From the NCBI GenBank assembly GCA_934754515.1, contig CAKVIG010000012.1:7491-71490 (forward strand): a stretch of DNA of 64,000 bases, in the 5' to 3' direction. A program made the translations under genes and the position numbers. Below are positions 16,533 to 25,811 of this stretch, in pieces. The notes under the pieces were generated by a model, which ran no database searches, was not told the DNA's origin, and saw only the letters and a program-made list of their open reading frames with translations. Position 1 is the stretch's first letter; each line of letters begins with the position of its first letter. The stretch is from an uncultured Candidatus Melainabacteria bacterium. GTDB taxonomy: Bacteria; Cyanobacteriota; Vampirovibrionia; Gastranaerophilales; Gastranaerophilaceae.

Positions 16533-19205
16533 CTACTTCAAAGATTCGATTAAATCCTTGATAACGCCTTCTTGAACTATAATTTCTTCAATTCTGGCAT
16601 TTGTTTGTTCAACTAATTCTTTAGGAGCGTTTGCAACGAATTTTTCGTTCTTCATTCTGCCCAACAAAGAATTCTTTTCATTTGTTAATTTTTCCAATTT
16701 CTTTTCTTGACGTTTAACTTCTGCAGCTAAATCAATCAAATCTGCAAGCGGAACAATCAACTTAGAAGAAGAAACAACTGCAGTTGCAGATTTTGGCGGT
16801 ACAGGAGCATCAAGATTAGTGTAAGCAATATTGTTAACTTTTGCAAGTCTATGGATATAAGCTTCAATTTCACCAAAGATTTCCTTTTCTTTGCCGTTTG
16901 CTCTGATTTCAACATCAACAGTAGCTGAAGTTGGAATATTGAAGCTTTGTCTTACGTTTCTTAATGACTTGATTGTTTCAAATACCAAATTCATTTCTTC
17001 TGCTTCTTTAGGGAATGCCCATTCTTCTTTGTATACAGGAAAGTCAGCAATAATTAAAGCACTTGGTACATCCTCATCAGCACCAAATCCGCTGATTGCC
17101 TTAATATCTTGCCAAATTTCTTCTGTAATATGCGGCATAATCGGATGAAGCATCCTTAATGACATATCAAGAACATATCTCAAAACTCTTTGAGTATTAG
17201 CTTTTAATTCAGGGTCTTGAAGTTGAATTTTAGCAATTTCTACGTACCAGTCACAATATTCACTGCGGAAGAAATCGTACAATGTGTGAGCGATTTCACC
17301 AATTCTGTATTCCTTCATGTTTTGGTTTACAGTTTTAGCTGTTTCGTTCAATTGGTTCAAAATCCATTTGTCAACAAGAGTCAATTTAGATTTGTCAATA
17401 GCTTTGTTATCAACACCTTCAAGGTTCATCATAACAAATCTTGATGCGTTCCAAATTTTGTTTGCAAAATTTCTACCGTATTCAAATCTTTCGTCAGAAA
17501 CCTTGATATCTTGTCCGCCATAAGTACAAAGTGAAGTCATTGTAAATCTTAAAGCATCACAACCGTATTTGTCGATAATTTGAACAGGGTCGATAGTGTT
17601 GCCTTTAGATTTTGACATCTTTTGACCTTTTTCATCTCTAATAAGTCCGTGGATGTAAACTTTAGAGAACGGAGCTTTTCCTGTAAATTCCAAGCCCATT
17701 GTAATCATTCTTGCAACCCAGAAAAAGATAATATCGAAACCTGTTACAAGAACTGATGTTGGATAGAATTTCTTATAGTCATCTGTTTCAGCGTTAGGGA
17801 ATCCCATTGTTGAAAATGGCCACAAACCTGATGAGAACCAAGTATCAAGACAATCAGTATCTTGTACGTAATTTTCAGGATCAGGATTTTCCTTAGCTAC
17901 AACCATTTCGCCTGTTTGTTTATGGTAATATGCAGGAATTTGGTGGCCCCACCACAATTGACGAGAAATACACCAATCGCGAATATTTTCCATCCAGCCT
18001 AAGTAGTTCTTTTCCCAACGTTCAGGAATAAATTCTATTCTGCCATCTTTAACTGCAGCAATAGCTTCTTTTGCCAAAGGTCCCATTTTTACAAACCATT
18101 GTTCTGAAAGTAGCGGTTCAATGGTTGTATTACATCTTTGACATTTACCAACGTTGTGTTCGTGGTCTTTTACTCTCAATAAGAAATTATTGTAGCTAAG
18201 CATGTCTACAACTTTCTTACGAGCTTCGTATCTGTCTAAACCTTGATAATCAAGAGGAACTTCCGCGCAAGACTTCATTTTACCTTCTTCATCAATTACC
18301 CAAATTGGTTTGAAGTTGTGACGTTTGCCTACTTCGTAATCGTTAGGGTCGTGTGCAGGAGTAATCTTAACAGCCCCTGTACCAAATGATTTATCAACAT
18401 ATTCATCAGCAATAATAGGAATTTGACGACCTGAAAGCGGTATCATAACTGTTTTGCCGATTAATTCTGAATATTTTTTATCAGAAGGGTTTACAGCGAT
18501 TGCAACGTCACCGAACATAGTTTCAGGACGAGTTGTTGCAACAATAATTGCGCCTGCTTCACCTACAAGCGGATAAGAAATTTCCCACAAATGTCCTTGC
18601 TCGGTTTCATATTCTGTTTCAATATCAGAAATTGCTGATTGACAGCGAGGACACCAGTTTACGATATATGCGCCTTTGTAAATCAAACCTTTATTATATA
18701 GAGTTACGAAAACTTCTTTAACGGCTTCAGAACAACCTTCATCAAATGTAAATCTTTCTCTTGAACGGTCAAAAGATGCACCTAAACGTTTAAATTGGTT
18801 TAAGATTGCAGATTTGTGCTCGTTAGCCCAAGCCCAAGTTCTTTTTAAGAATTCTTCGCGTCCCAAATCATGACGAGTTAAACCTTCTTTTCTTAATTGT
18901 TTTTCAACAACCGCTTGAGTTGCAATACCTGCGTGGTCTGTTCCCGGTACCCAAAGAGCTTCATAACCGCTCATTCTGTGGTAACGAGTTAAAATATCTT
19001 GTAAAGTTCCGTCAAGCGCGTGTCCCATGTGCAAAACACCGGTTACGTTTGGTGGCGGAATTACAATTGTGAAAGGTGGTTTTTTAGAATGAGCATCAGC
19101 TTTGAAATACTCGCCGTCTTCCCAAAATTTATACATTTTTTCTTCTGTTGACTTAGCGTCATAAACAGTAGGTAAATCTTCTACTTTTATTTTTGTCTCT
19201 GTCAT
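16533..19205 (-). CDS. valS: Valyl-tRNA synthetase
   Basis: ValS charges tRNA-Val and edits mis-activated threonine. The 890-residue class Ia enzyme has HMGH at 59-62, an editing domain after about residue 190, a KMSKSKGN loop near 532, an anticodon-binding domain (about 615-770) and the C-terminal coiled coil (about 830-890) that is typical of ValS. It is a single-gene unit on the minus strand. GAGGA lies upstream of the ATG at 19205. Length and domains are complete. Confidence 0.97.
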   Translation of the reverse strand: MTETKIKVEDLPTVYDAKSTEEKMYKFWEDGEYFKADAHSKKPPFTIVIPPPNVTGVLHMGHALDGTLQDILTRYHRMSGYEALWVPGTDHAGIATQAVVEKQLRKEGLTRHDLGREEFLKRTWAWANEHKSAILNQFKRLGASFDRSRERFTFDEGCSEAVKEVFVTLYNKGLIYKGAYIVNWCPRCQSAISDIETEYETEQGHLWEISYPLVGEAGAIIVATTRPETMFGDVAIAVNPSDKKYSELIGKTVMIPLSGRQIPIIADEYVDKSFGTGAVKITPAHDPNDYEVGKRHNFKPIWVIDEEGKMKSCAEVPLDYQGLDRYEARKKVVDMLSYNNFLLRVKDHEHNVGKCQRCNTTIEPLLSEQWFVKMGPLAKEAIAAVKDGRIEFIPERWEKNYLGWMENIRDWCISRQLWWGHQIPAYYHKQTGEMVVAKENPDPENYVQDTDCLDTWFSSGLWPFSTMGFPNAETDDYKKFYPTSVLVTGFDIIFFWVARMITMGLEFTGKAPFSKVYIHGLIRDEKGQKMSKSKGNTIDPVQIIDKYGCDALRFTMTSLCTYGGQDIKVSDERFEYGRNFANKIWNASRFVMMNLEGVDNKAIDKSKLTLVDKWILNQLNETAKTVNQNMKEYRIGEIAHTLYDFFRSEYCDWYVEIAKIQLQDPELKANTQRVLRYVLDMSLRMLHPIMPHITEEIWQDIKAISGFGADEDVPSALIIADFPVYKEEWAFPKEAEEMNLVFETIKSLRNVRQSFNIPTSATVDVEIRANGKEKEIFGEIEAYIHRLAKVNNIAYTNLDAPVPPKSATAVVSSSKLIVPLADLIDLAAEVKRQEKKLEKLTNEKNSLLGRMKNEKFVANAPKELVEQTNARIEEIIVQEGVIKDLIESLK

Positions 19206-19382
19206 AAAAAATCCTCGCTAGTATATACAATAAAATATAATATTAGAATAGCACAAAAATAACGGGAAAATAAGTTATTATTTTTGCTTAATATTTCGTA
19301 AAAAAGACTTTAGAAAAAAACATTTTAGTAGTAGAATAAACATACTCAACTATAACAATTTTTACATGAAAGGATTTTCCAA

Positions 19383-20393
19383 ATGGTTCTTGAAATGACT
19401 TATCCACAGCTGGAAAAAGCAGTAAACCCCACTCACGACATTAAATTATTTGCAGGTCGTTCTAACCCGAAATTAGCACAAGAAATCGCAGATTATCTTG
19501 GCACGACGGTTGGTCCGATGGTAATTAAGAATTTTGCAGACGGCGAAATTTATGTTCAAGTAAAAGAAAGTATCAGAGGCGATGATGTATTTATTATTCA
19601 ACCTCTTTGCAATCCTGTAAACGAAAACTTGATGGAACTTTTAATCATCATTGATGCATTCAAAAGAGCCAGTGCAAAAACTATTACTGCAGTAATTCCT
19701 TATTACGGATATGCTCGTCAAGACAGAAAAACTTCAGGCAGAGAAGCTATTACTGCAAAACTTGTTGCTGACTTGTTAACAACAGCAGGCACCGACAGAG
19801 TTTTAGCAGTAGATTTACATACAGGTCAAATCCAAGGTTTCTTCAACATCTTGGTTGATCACATTTTTGCAACACCAATTCTTGTTGATTATGTTAAATC
19901 ATTAAATATCAACCCTGATGAAATGGTTGCAGTAAGCCCTGATATGGGTGGTGCAAACAGAACAAGACATTTTGCTAAAAAATTAGATTGTCCTATTGCA
20001 TTGATTGATAAACGTAGAGATAAACACAACGAGGCTATTGCTGCAAACATTATTGGTGACGTTGAAGGCAAAGTTTGCTTGATGTTTGATGATATTATTG
20101 ATACAGCAGGTACAATTTGCGAAGCTGCGAAATTACTTAAGAGCAAAGGCGCAAAGGCTGTTTATGTTGGCGCAACTCACCCTGTATTTTCAGGTCCTGC
20201 AATAGAAAGACTTAAAAATGCTCCAATCGAAGAATGTATTGTTACAAATACAATCCCATGGAAAGCAGAAGATTTGCCAAGCAATGTTAAACAGTTATCA
20301 ATTGCTCCGTTGCTTGGTCAAGCAATTTCCAGAATCCATGACGATGAATCAATCAGCTCTTTGTTTGGATTTGAAAAAGAAATGAAAGTTTAA
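19383..20393 (+). CDS. prs: Ribose-phosphate pyrophosphokinase
   Basis: Prs makes PRPP from ribose 5-phosphate and ATP for nucleotide, histidine and tryptophan synthesis. The 336-residue protein has the AVDLHTGQIQGFF segment near 140-152 and the PRPP-binding loop LMFDDIIDTAGT near 237-248. The N-terminus is about 15 residues longer than in E. coli Prs; the ATG at 19383 has GAAAGGA about 8 bases upstream, while the internal ATG at 19395 would lie too far from it. A strong terminator follows, so it is monocistronic. Confidence 0.96.
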   Translation: MVLEMTYPQLEKAVNPTHDIKLFAGRSNPKLAQEIADYLGTTVGPMVIKNFADGEIYVQVKESIRGDDVFIIQPLCNPVNENLMELLIIIDAFKRASAKTITAVIPYYGYARQDRKTSGREAITAKLVADLLTTAGTDRVLAVDLHTGQIQGFFNILVDHIFATPILVDYVKSLNINPDEMVAVSPDMGGANRTRHFAKKLDCPIALIDKRRDKHNEAIAANIIGDVEGKVCLMFDDIIDTAGTICEAAKLLKSKGAKAVYVGATHPVFSGPAIERLKNAPIEECIVTNTIPWKAEDLPSNVKQLSIAPLLGQAISRIHDDESISSLFGFEKEMKV

Positions 20394-20412
20394 TAAAATA
20401 AAACAACATTTT

Positions 20413-20454
20413 AAATAAGTTGTTTGATGGCATAATCAAACAACTTATTTTTTT
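20413..20454 (+). terminator. Intrinsic terminator after prs
   Basis: The stem aaataagttgtttgat / atcaaacaacttattt with a 5-base-scale loop is followed by seven T. Confidence 0.85.
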
Positions 20455-20579
20455 GTCATGCCTTTTTGACATTCAAATTAATATTTACCCCATATAGATG
20501 ATTTAATTTAAAAATTGTTAAAGAAAAAATTTTCTTTACCGAAAACATGAATATAGACAAATTTTGGTTTGGAGAGAAA

Positions 20580-22220
20580 ATGACAAATACCCCTACAATG
20601 ACACTGGCAAACGATGCAGGAATTCTTTTAAAAGAAGCTCGCGAAGCACACGAGAAGTTTTTGATAAAACAACAAGACGCAGACTTAGAAAAGGCTATTG
20701 AATGCTATATTGATGCAATCAAAGCTAATCCATCTTTGTCTGAATCGTATTATAGATTGGCAAGTTTATTGCTTATTAAAGGTCAAATTTCTGTAGAAGG
20801 TGCATTAGAGCAATGCAGAACTGCTATTAGTTTAGAGCCTAATAACGTTAATGCGCACATTTACTCTGGGTATTTTCAATGTCTAAACGGTAATTTTGAT
20901 GAAGCGGAAAAAGAATTTCATCTTGCTGTTGAAAATGCAGGTGTTAATTCTGCTCGACCAAGATTGTTCTTATCAAAAGTCTTATTTTCTCGTCTAAAAA
21001 ATAACAAACATTCCGTTAAAGATGTGATGAAGTTTTTGTATTACTTTTTATCAGGAAGCATGATGATTATGTGGGACTGTCCTTCATTAAAAATGTTTTG
21101 CAAATTTTTAGCAAACGATTTTTCTGTTTTTTCTTATAAAGCATTAGGTGAAACTTTCGAAAAAATGAAGCTTTTTCCATCTGCTTTAGAAGCTTATTCA
21201 AAAGGTTTAGAAAAAACTTCACAAGGAAATCTTTTCTACCAAAAGATGGGCGACTTGTCATTGGAATGCAACGATATTGATGCGAGTTTAGAATGTTACA
21301 AAAAAGCTTATGAACTTAATCCTAACGATAGAGAAGTTTTAATTAAACTTGCAACAATTAACCAAACTTACTACCCTGAAAACACTGATATCACAATCGA
21401 TTATTACAACTCGCTGCTTGAATTCGGCGTAGATTTAGACAAAATTTACTATGAATTAGGTCATCTTTATTTGAATAAATCTGACAAAATTCATGCCGTA
21501 ACAGCATTCAAGTTAGCGCAAGAATTAAACCCTGAAAATCCATACTATAACAATTCATTGGCTTATGCTTACATCAAAGCCGAGCTTTACGACGACGCAA
21601 TTGAATATTATCAATTAGCTATCAAATTAAATCCTGATGCCGAATGGACTTCAATTGTATGTCATGCGCTTGGTGCAATCTACGCGGAAATCAAAAATAA
21701 TTTTGAAGCAGCAGAAGCTACATTCAATGCAGGTATTGTGCTTGACCCTAATAACGTTGATATTCAACTTTCTTTAGGTGATTTATATATGGCACAAAAC
21801 GATTTGGATAGAGCAATCAAAACTTATTGTGACGCTATCGCAGTTGAGCCTGAAAATTATTTAACTTATGCAAAAACAGGTTTGGCTTTGTGGGAAAAAG
21901 ATTATTTGGAAGAATCAATCGTAGCATTCCATAAATCAATTGAATTAAATCCTGATTTTGAAATAGCACAAAACAATTTAGGCGTTGTTTACTTGGACGG
22001 AATTGGCGACCCGAAAGAATCTGTTCAGTATTTTAAAAACGCAATTGATATTAATCCTAATTACACATTAGCATATTTCAATTTAGGCAGAGCTTATCAG
22101 TCAATCGGCGAGAAAGCACTCTCGGCAGAATATTTCCAAATGACATTAGATTTAAATAAAATCACTCAAGAAATGTCGGAAAAAGAAATCAGACAAAGAT
22201 TATACGATTTATTTGAATAA
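20580..22220 (+). CDS. Tetratricopeptide-repeat protein
   Basis: The 546-residue protein is made of TPR units: recognisable repeats cover about 40-125 and 205-530, with motifs such as AIEYYQLAIKLNPDAEW and SIVAFHKSIELNPDFEIAQN. No signal peptide or membrane segment is visible, so it is probably a cytoplasmic scaffold. Residues 130-195 (PRLFLSKVLFSRLKNN and after) break the repeat pattern. The partner is unknown. The ATG at 20580 has GGAG five bases upstream; the ATG at 20547 in the same frame has no site. It lies alone between terminators. Confidence 0.85.
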   Translation: MTNTPTMTLANDAGILLKEAREAHEKFLIKQQDADLEKAIECYIDAIKANPSLSESYYRLASLLLIKGQISVEGALEQCRTAISLEPNNVNAHIYSGYFQCLNGNFDEAEKEFHLAVENAGVNSARPRLFLSKVLFSRLKNNKHSVKDVMKFLYYFLSGSMMIMWDCPSLKMFCKFLANDFSVFSYKALGETFEKMKLFPSALEAYSKGLEKTSQGNLFYQKMGDLSLECNDIDASLECYKKAYELNPNDREVLIKLATINQTYYPENTDITIDYYNSLLEFGVDLDKIYYELGHLYLNKSDKIHAVTAFKLAQELNPENPYYNNSLAYAYIKAELYDDAIEYYQLAIKLNPDAEWTSIVCHALGAIYAEIKNNFEAAEATFNAGIVLDPNNVDIQLSLGDLYMAQNDLDRAIKTYCDAIAVEPENYLTYAKTGLALWEKDYLEESIVAFHKSIELNPDFEIAQNNLGVVYLDGIGDPKESVQYFKNAIDINPNYTLAYFNLGRAYQSIGEKALSAEYFQMTLDLNKITQEMSEKEIRQRLYDLFE

Positions 22221-22221
22221 T

Positions 22222-22254
22222 ACAAAAAGGATAGACTTAGTTCTATCCTTTTTG
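22222..22254 (+). terminator. Intrinsic terminator after TPR gene
   Basis: The stem aaaaaggatagaact-type / ttctatccttttt is followed by T-rich sequence; an extended -10 (TGTATAAT) for ilvE overlaps its far edge near 22255-22262. Confidence 0.8.
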
Positions 22255-22285
22255 TTGTATAATTTATGTAGATTAAGGAGGAGCT

Positions 22286-23311
22286 ATGACAAAAGATATT
22301 GATTGGGCTAATTTAGGATTTGGTTATATGAAAACCGATTACCGTTTTATAGCAAATTATAAAGACGGCAAATGGGATGAAGGCACTATTACAACGGATG
22401 AAAATATTGTAATGAACGAGTGCGCTTGTGTTTTACAATATGCACAAACTTGTTTCGAAGGTATGAAAGCTTATAGAACTGCTGACGGGAAAGTTGTTTG
22501 CTTCAGACCTGACTTAAACGCAAAGAGAATGGCTGATACTTGCAAAAGATTGGAAATGCCTGTTTTTCCGGAAGACAAATTTGTAGAAGCAGTTGTGGAA
22601 GTTGTTAAAAAGAATATTGAATATGTTCCTCCATTTGGTTCAGGTGCAGCACTTTATATCAGACCTTATATGTTTGGTATAAACCCTGTTATGGGCGTTA
22701 AACCTGCAAGTGAATACCAATTCAGAATATTTGTTTCACCTGTTGGACCTTACTTTAAGGGTGGTGCTAAACCTATTACATTAAGAGTTCCTGATTTTGA
22801 CAGAGCTGCTCCACATGGAACAGGTCACGTAAAAGCAGGTCTAAACTACGCAATGAGTCTTCATGCAATCGTTGATGCGCATAATCAAGGTTATAATGAA
22901 AACATGTATTTGGATTCAGCAACAAGAACAAAAGTTGAAGAAACCGGTGGAGCTAATATTATATTTGTGACAAAAGATAATGAAGTTGTAACACCAAAAT
23001 CAAGCACAATTTTGCCATCAATTACAAGACGTTCATTGATGTATGTTGCAAAACATTATTTAGGCTTAAAAGCAGAAGAAAGAGAAATTCCATTCACAGA
23101 AGTTAAAGAGTTTAAGGAATGTGCATTGTGCGGAACAGCAGCAGTTCTTTCTCCTGTTGGTAAAATCGTTGACCACGGAAAAGAAATTTTGCTACCTTCA
23201 GGCATGGAAAAAATGGGTGAAATAACTCAAAAACTTTATGACACTTTAACTGGAATTCAGATGGGCAAAATAGAAGCTCCGGAAGGTTGGATAAAAGTTA
23301 TTCAAGAATAA
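22286..23311 (+). CDS. ilvE: Branched-chain amino acid aminotransferase
   Basis: IlvE moves the amino group between glutamate and the branched-chain keto acids. It is a fold-type IV PLP enzyme of 341 residues. The catalytic Lys is near 183 in HVKAGLNYAMS, followed by EETGGANIIFV, where the PLP phosphate is held. The length and the short internal YNENMYLD segment point to the long (class II, Firmicutes/eukaryote-like) IlvE group. An AAGGAGGAG site lies before the ATG, and a bidirectional terminator follows. Confidence 0.93.
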   Translation: MTKDIDWANLGFGYMKTDYRFIANYKDGKWDEGTITTDENIVMNECACVLQYAQTCFEGMKAYRTADGKVVCFRPDLNAKRMADTCKRLEMPVFPEDKFVEAVVEVVKKNIEYVPPFGSGAALYIRPYMFGINPVMGVKPASEYQFRIFVSPVGPYFKGGAKPITLRVPDFDRAAPHGTGHVKAGLNYAMSLHAIVDAHNQGYNENMYLDSATRTKVEETGGANIIFVTKDNEVVTPKSSTILPSITRRSLMYVAKHYLGLKAEEREIPFTEVKEFKECALCGTAAVLSPVGKIVDHGKEILLPSGMEKMGEITQKLYDTLTGIQMGKIEAPEGWIKVIQE

Positions 23312-23328
23312 CAATATGGCTATTTTTC

Positions 23329-23361
23329 AAAAAAGACAGGGCAAAGCCCTGTCTTTTTTAT
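23329..23361. terminator. Bidirectional terminator, ilvE / 180-residue gene
   Basis: The stem aaaaaagacagggc / gccctgtctttttt with a 4-base loop serves both convergent genes. Confidence 0.85.
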
Positions 23362-23363
23362 GA

Positions 23364-23906
23364 TTAATCATTAATTGATTTTGTACCCGTTCGAGAAAAA
23401 ATATCCATAATTCTTGTATATTCTTTTACTGTAATTACAGAACCTTCATCACTTTCAAATGCGGTTGCCATCTTATAAACTTTATCAAACAAATCTGTTA
23501 ATCTCATTTTATAAATCTGTTTGTCAATGGCTTTTTCTAAAATAGTACGAGAGTTATCACTGGAATTAATATTTTTTTGAACTTCTGAATAAAATTCTTC
23601 AGACTCTAAAATATCAGGTTCTTTTTCTGTTGACATTTTAGCAATAGCACGGTAAACAGCTGCGGTTTCATCCGAGTTTATAACTTTATTTACTTTTCCG
23701 TCTAAGCCTCTATACTGTATAAAATCTTCACCTATTACCGGTAAATTTGGTTTTGTCAAATCAATGCTATCGGTCTGTACCAGCACAGGAACGTCTTTCT
23801 CCGAGCTTTGTTTATTAGAACAATTATTATATACAACAACTGATAGTAACGCTGCAGTACCAGCTACGGTAAACAAAGCTGATTGAGCTATTTTCGGTAT
23901 ATTCAT
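23364..23906 (-). CDS. Membrane-anchored protein of unknown function
   Basis: The 180-residue protein has one hydrophobic segment at about 9-27 (ALFTVAGTAALLSVVVY) followed by a Cys and a polar region, so it is anchored or exported. The rest is charged with a helical C-terminal half (about 95-175). The family is not recognised. It is 52 bases downstream of the EF-hand gene in the same direction, so the two may share a transcript. An SD (GAGGAG) precedes the ATG. Confidence 0.65.
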   Translation of the reverse strand: MNIPKIAQSALFTVAGTAALLSVVVYNNCSNKQSSEKDVPVLVQTDSIDLTKPNLPVIGEDFIQYRGLDGKVNKVINSDETAAVYRAIAKMSTEKEPDILESEEFYSEVQKNINSSDNSRTILEKAIDKQIYKMRLTDLFDKVYKMATAFESDEGSVITVKEYTRIMDIFSRTGTKSIND

Positions 23907-23958
23907 TTTTTCTCCTCTATACTACTTCTTAATAAAAAACTCGTAAAAATATTTTTTG

Positions 23959-24624
23959 CTAGTCTGCTTTAAAATCTTTTTGAGCTTCACCTAAGTTGTA
24001 TGTGTTGTAGATGTTTGAATATAATTTTGCGGCAACGGCTGCATTAGTTTTTTGTGTATAAGCCAAAACTGCATTGAAGCCTTTTGTATTAATCGTACCG
24101 TCAACATTTGCAGGATTTGGCGTGTCGGATTTACTAAGCATGTCAGCAGCTAAAATACTTGAACCGTATTCTGCAATATCAACTTTACCATCGTTATTTA
24201 AATCCAATGCCTTTGATGTAAAATTAGCGTCAGGTGCAAATCTGCTATCTAATTCTTTTACTGAAAGTTCTTTATTTCCGCCCATTTCTTCATAAGCTGC
24301 ACCTAACACAGCTTTAGTATTAACAGAACCTTGAGGCATATAACGATATTCGTATTGTAGAGGAGGCAAAGCGTTTAAATATTCATCATTTTCTTTTAAA
24401 AATTTGTTTAATTTGTCTTCATTATTTTTTGCAGCATCAGGATTTAAACCGAAATCTAAAATTGGAGCTGTGGTCATTTTATCTTCTACTATAGGTTTTT
24501 CTAAATATGTATAATAGTTCTCAACAGCATTTCTTCCATATCTTACTGATGGATCAGTGACTTTGTTATCATATTTTCCTTTAGAACCGTCAATTTTTGC
24601 TACACCGTTATTAACTTCAAACAT
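23959..24624 (-). CDS. EF-hand-containing protein of unknown function
   Basis: The protein is 221 residues from the ATG at 24624, which has GGAGG six bases upstream; the GTG at 24639 lies before that site and is unlikely. A canonical calcium-binding loop DLNNDGKVDIAEY is at about 142-154, with Asp, Asn, Asp, Gly, Val, Asp and Glu at the ligand positions; a second, degenerate hand may cover 175-200. There is no signal peptide. Calcium-dependent regulation or a structural role is possible. It resembles dockerin-like loops, but only one good copy is seen. Confidence 0.7.
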   Translation of the reverse strand: MFEVNNGVAKIDGSKGKYDNKVTDPSVRYGRNAVENYYTYLEKPIVEDKMTTAPILDFGLNPDAAKNNEDKLNKFLKENDEYLNALPPLQYEYRYMPQGSVNTKAVLGAAYEEMGGNKELSVKELDSRFAPDANFTSKALDLNNDGKVDIAEYGSSILAADMLSKSDTPNPANVDGTINTKGFNAVLAYTQKTNAAVAAKLYSNIYNTYNLGEAQKDFKAD

Positions 24625-24705
24625 AGAAGACCTCCACACTATACTTATATAAAAACATCAACAAAGAAAAAATTGCCTTTTATTTACAAATATTAATATT
24701 TATGA

Positions 24706-24744
24706 ATAAAAAATTCCCTATCTTTTGAGATAGAGAATTTTTTA
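24706..24744 (-). terminator. Intrinsic terminator after the DUF2997 gene
   Basis: On the minus strand the stem aaaaaattctctatc / gatagggaatttttt with a short loop ends the Ycf46/Ycf35-like/DUF2997 transcript. Confidence 0.8.
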
Positions 24745-24745
24745 A

Positions 24746-24958
24746 CTAATCTAATCTGATTTCAGCATTATCAGTATTTATAACTTCGCTTTCAGTTTCA
24801 TAATATTCTTGCGAAAGTTGAGTATCCGTGATTTTGACATCAACAAGTTTTTTTAATACATCAATATAATCTAAACACTTTTTACCTTTTACACCTTGCG
24901 TTTCCATTTGGATTTCGCCGTTAGGTAACAATTTTATTTTTAATTTCTTTCCGCTCAT
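24746..24958 (-). CDS. DUF2997-family small protein
   Basis: The 70-residue protein fits DUF2997: a beta-strand start (KLKIKLLPNGEIQMETQGVK) followed by GKKCLDYIDVLKKL with one conserved Cys at about 28. The family has no defined biochemistry but occurs beside DUF1257/Ycf35 proteins, ferredoxins and Ycf46-like ATPases in cyanobacteria and some phages. Here it follows the Ycf35-like gene by nine bases and has AAGGAG upstream, so it is part of that operon. Confidence 0.75.
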   Translation of the reverse strand: MSGKKLKIKLLPNGEIQMETQGVKGKKCLDYIDVLKKLVDVKITDTQLSQEYYETESEVINTDNAEIRLD

Positions 24959-24967
24959 AAAAACTCC

Positions 24968-25519
24968 TTACTCAAGATTAACTGTTAACACGATTGTGTT
25001 ATCGTCCATGACTTCTTCATCTTCAATTTCCATGTTGTTGGCTTTTAGTTTTTCAACAATGTTTAAATACGCATCTTCTTGAACATTAAGTGCGTATTCG
25101 GAACTCAAATCTCCAATTTTTTCTTCTGCGTTATCGGATTCATAACAAGAAATTTTAAGAGAATAAGGTTTATCTGCTTCTTGTTTTTCAAAACTTAAAT
25201 TATAATTATCCACTTTACCGCTGATTTTACCAAAATCATTTTCTTGAATATCAGTAACGCCGTGTTCTTCGAGAGTTTTGATTAATAAGTTTTTATCAAC
25301 AAATGGAGTTTCAAATGTTTTTTCAATTAAAGATTGAGTATTTATAATGTTAATATCATCACAATTGTTGTTTAAACGTCCGTATTCTTCAATTATTCTA
25401 TCAGTATCATAAGTGCTGGTGTAATTATTTTGATTATCATGCATGGATATTGCACCTGTTATTACTGCTCCAACCACCCATGCCAATGCATAAGGTACTG
25501 CAAAAACTGTACAAGACAT
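24968..25519 (-). CDS. Ycf35/DUF1257-like protein with N-terminal membrane segment
   Basis: The first 25 residues are hydrophobic (FAVPYALAWVVGAVITGAIS), giving a membrane anchor. Residues about 65-183 resemble Ycf35/DUF1257: TPFVDKNLLIKTLEEHGV at the start, then an aspartate-rich beta region, a QEDAYLNIVEKL helix and a final DDNTIVLTVNLE strand. Ordinary Ycf35 proteins are soluble, about 120 residues; the added anchor is unusual. The function of the family is unknown. The gene lies between Ycf46 (upstream, beyond 109-bp tandem repeats) and DUF2997. The family call is made from pattern memory and should be tested with a profile. Confidence 0.6.
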   Translation of the reverse strand: MSCTVFAVPYALAWVVGAVITGAISMHDNQNNYTSTYDTDRIIEEYGRLNNNCDDINIINTQSLIEKTFETPFVDKNLLIKTLEEHGVTDIQENDFGKISGKVDNYNLSFEKQEADKPYSLKISCYESDNAEEKIGDLSSEYALNVQEDAYLNIVEKLKANNMEIEDEEVMDDNTIVLTVNLE

Positions 25520-25555
25520 ATATTTCTCCTATATTTTTCATTCTCTTTTTACTCT

Positions 25556-25797
25556 TAGCCGACCAAATGTCTACGCGCATAGCCCTGAAAGTCACTTCAA
25601 ACTTGTAATTCTATCATAGAGGCTGACTTGTAGTCCTAATTAAAACTGGTAGTATTACTATTGTTAGCCGACCAAATGTCTACGCGCGTAGCCCTGAAAG
25701 TCACTTCCAACTTGTAATTCTATCATAGAGGCTGACTTGTAGTCCTAATTAAAACTGGTAGTATTACTATTGTCAGCCGACCATGTATCTACGTGCG
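25556..25797. repeat. 109-bp tandem repeats, 2.2 copies
   Basis: The gap between the Ycf46 gene and the Ycf35-like gene is a tandem repeat. Units start at gccgaccaaatgtctacg 25558 and 25667, and a third, partial unit starts at 25776 (gccgaccatgtatctacg). Units 1 and 2 differ at only a few places. Each contains a ctacgcgcgtag-type palindrome (perfect at 25680-25691). The repeats would lie in the mRNA between ycf46 and the Ycf35-like gene, so processing, pausing or attenuation is possible. The third unit ends just before the ycf46 stop. Confidence 0.8.
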
Positions 25798-25811
25798 TAG
25801 CACCGTAGCAC

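Noticed and set aside
25556..25797. Possible CRISPR array from the direct repeats
   Set aside because: Units are 109 bp and directly joined without variable spacers; this is a tandem duplication.
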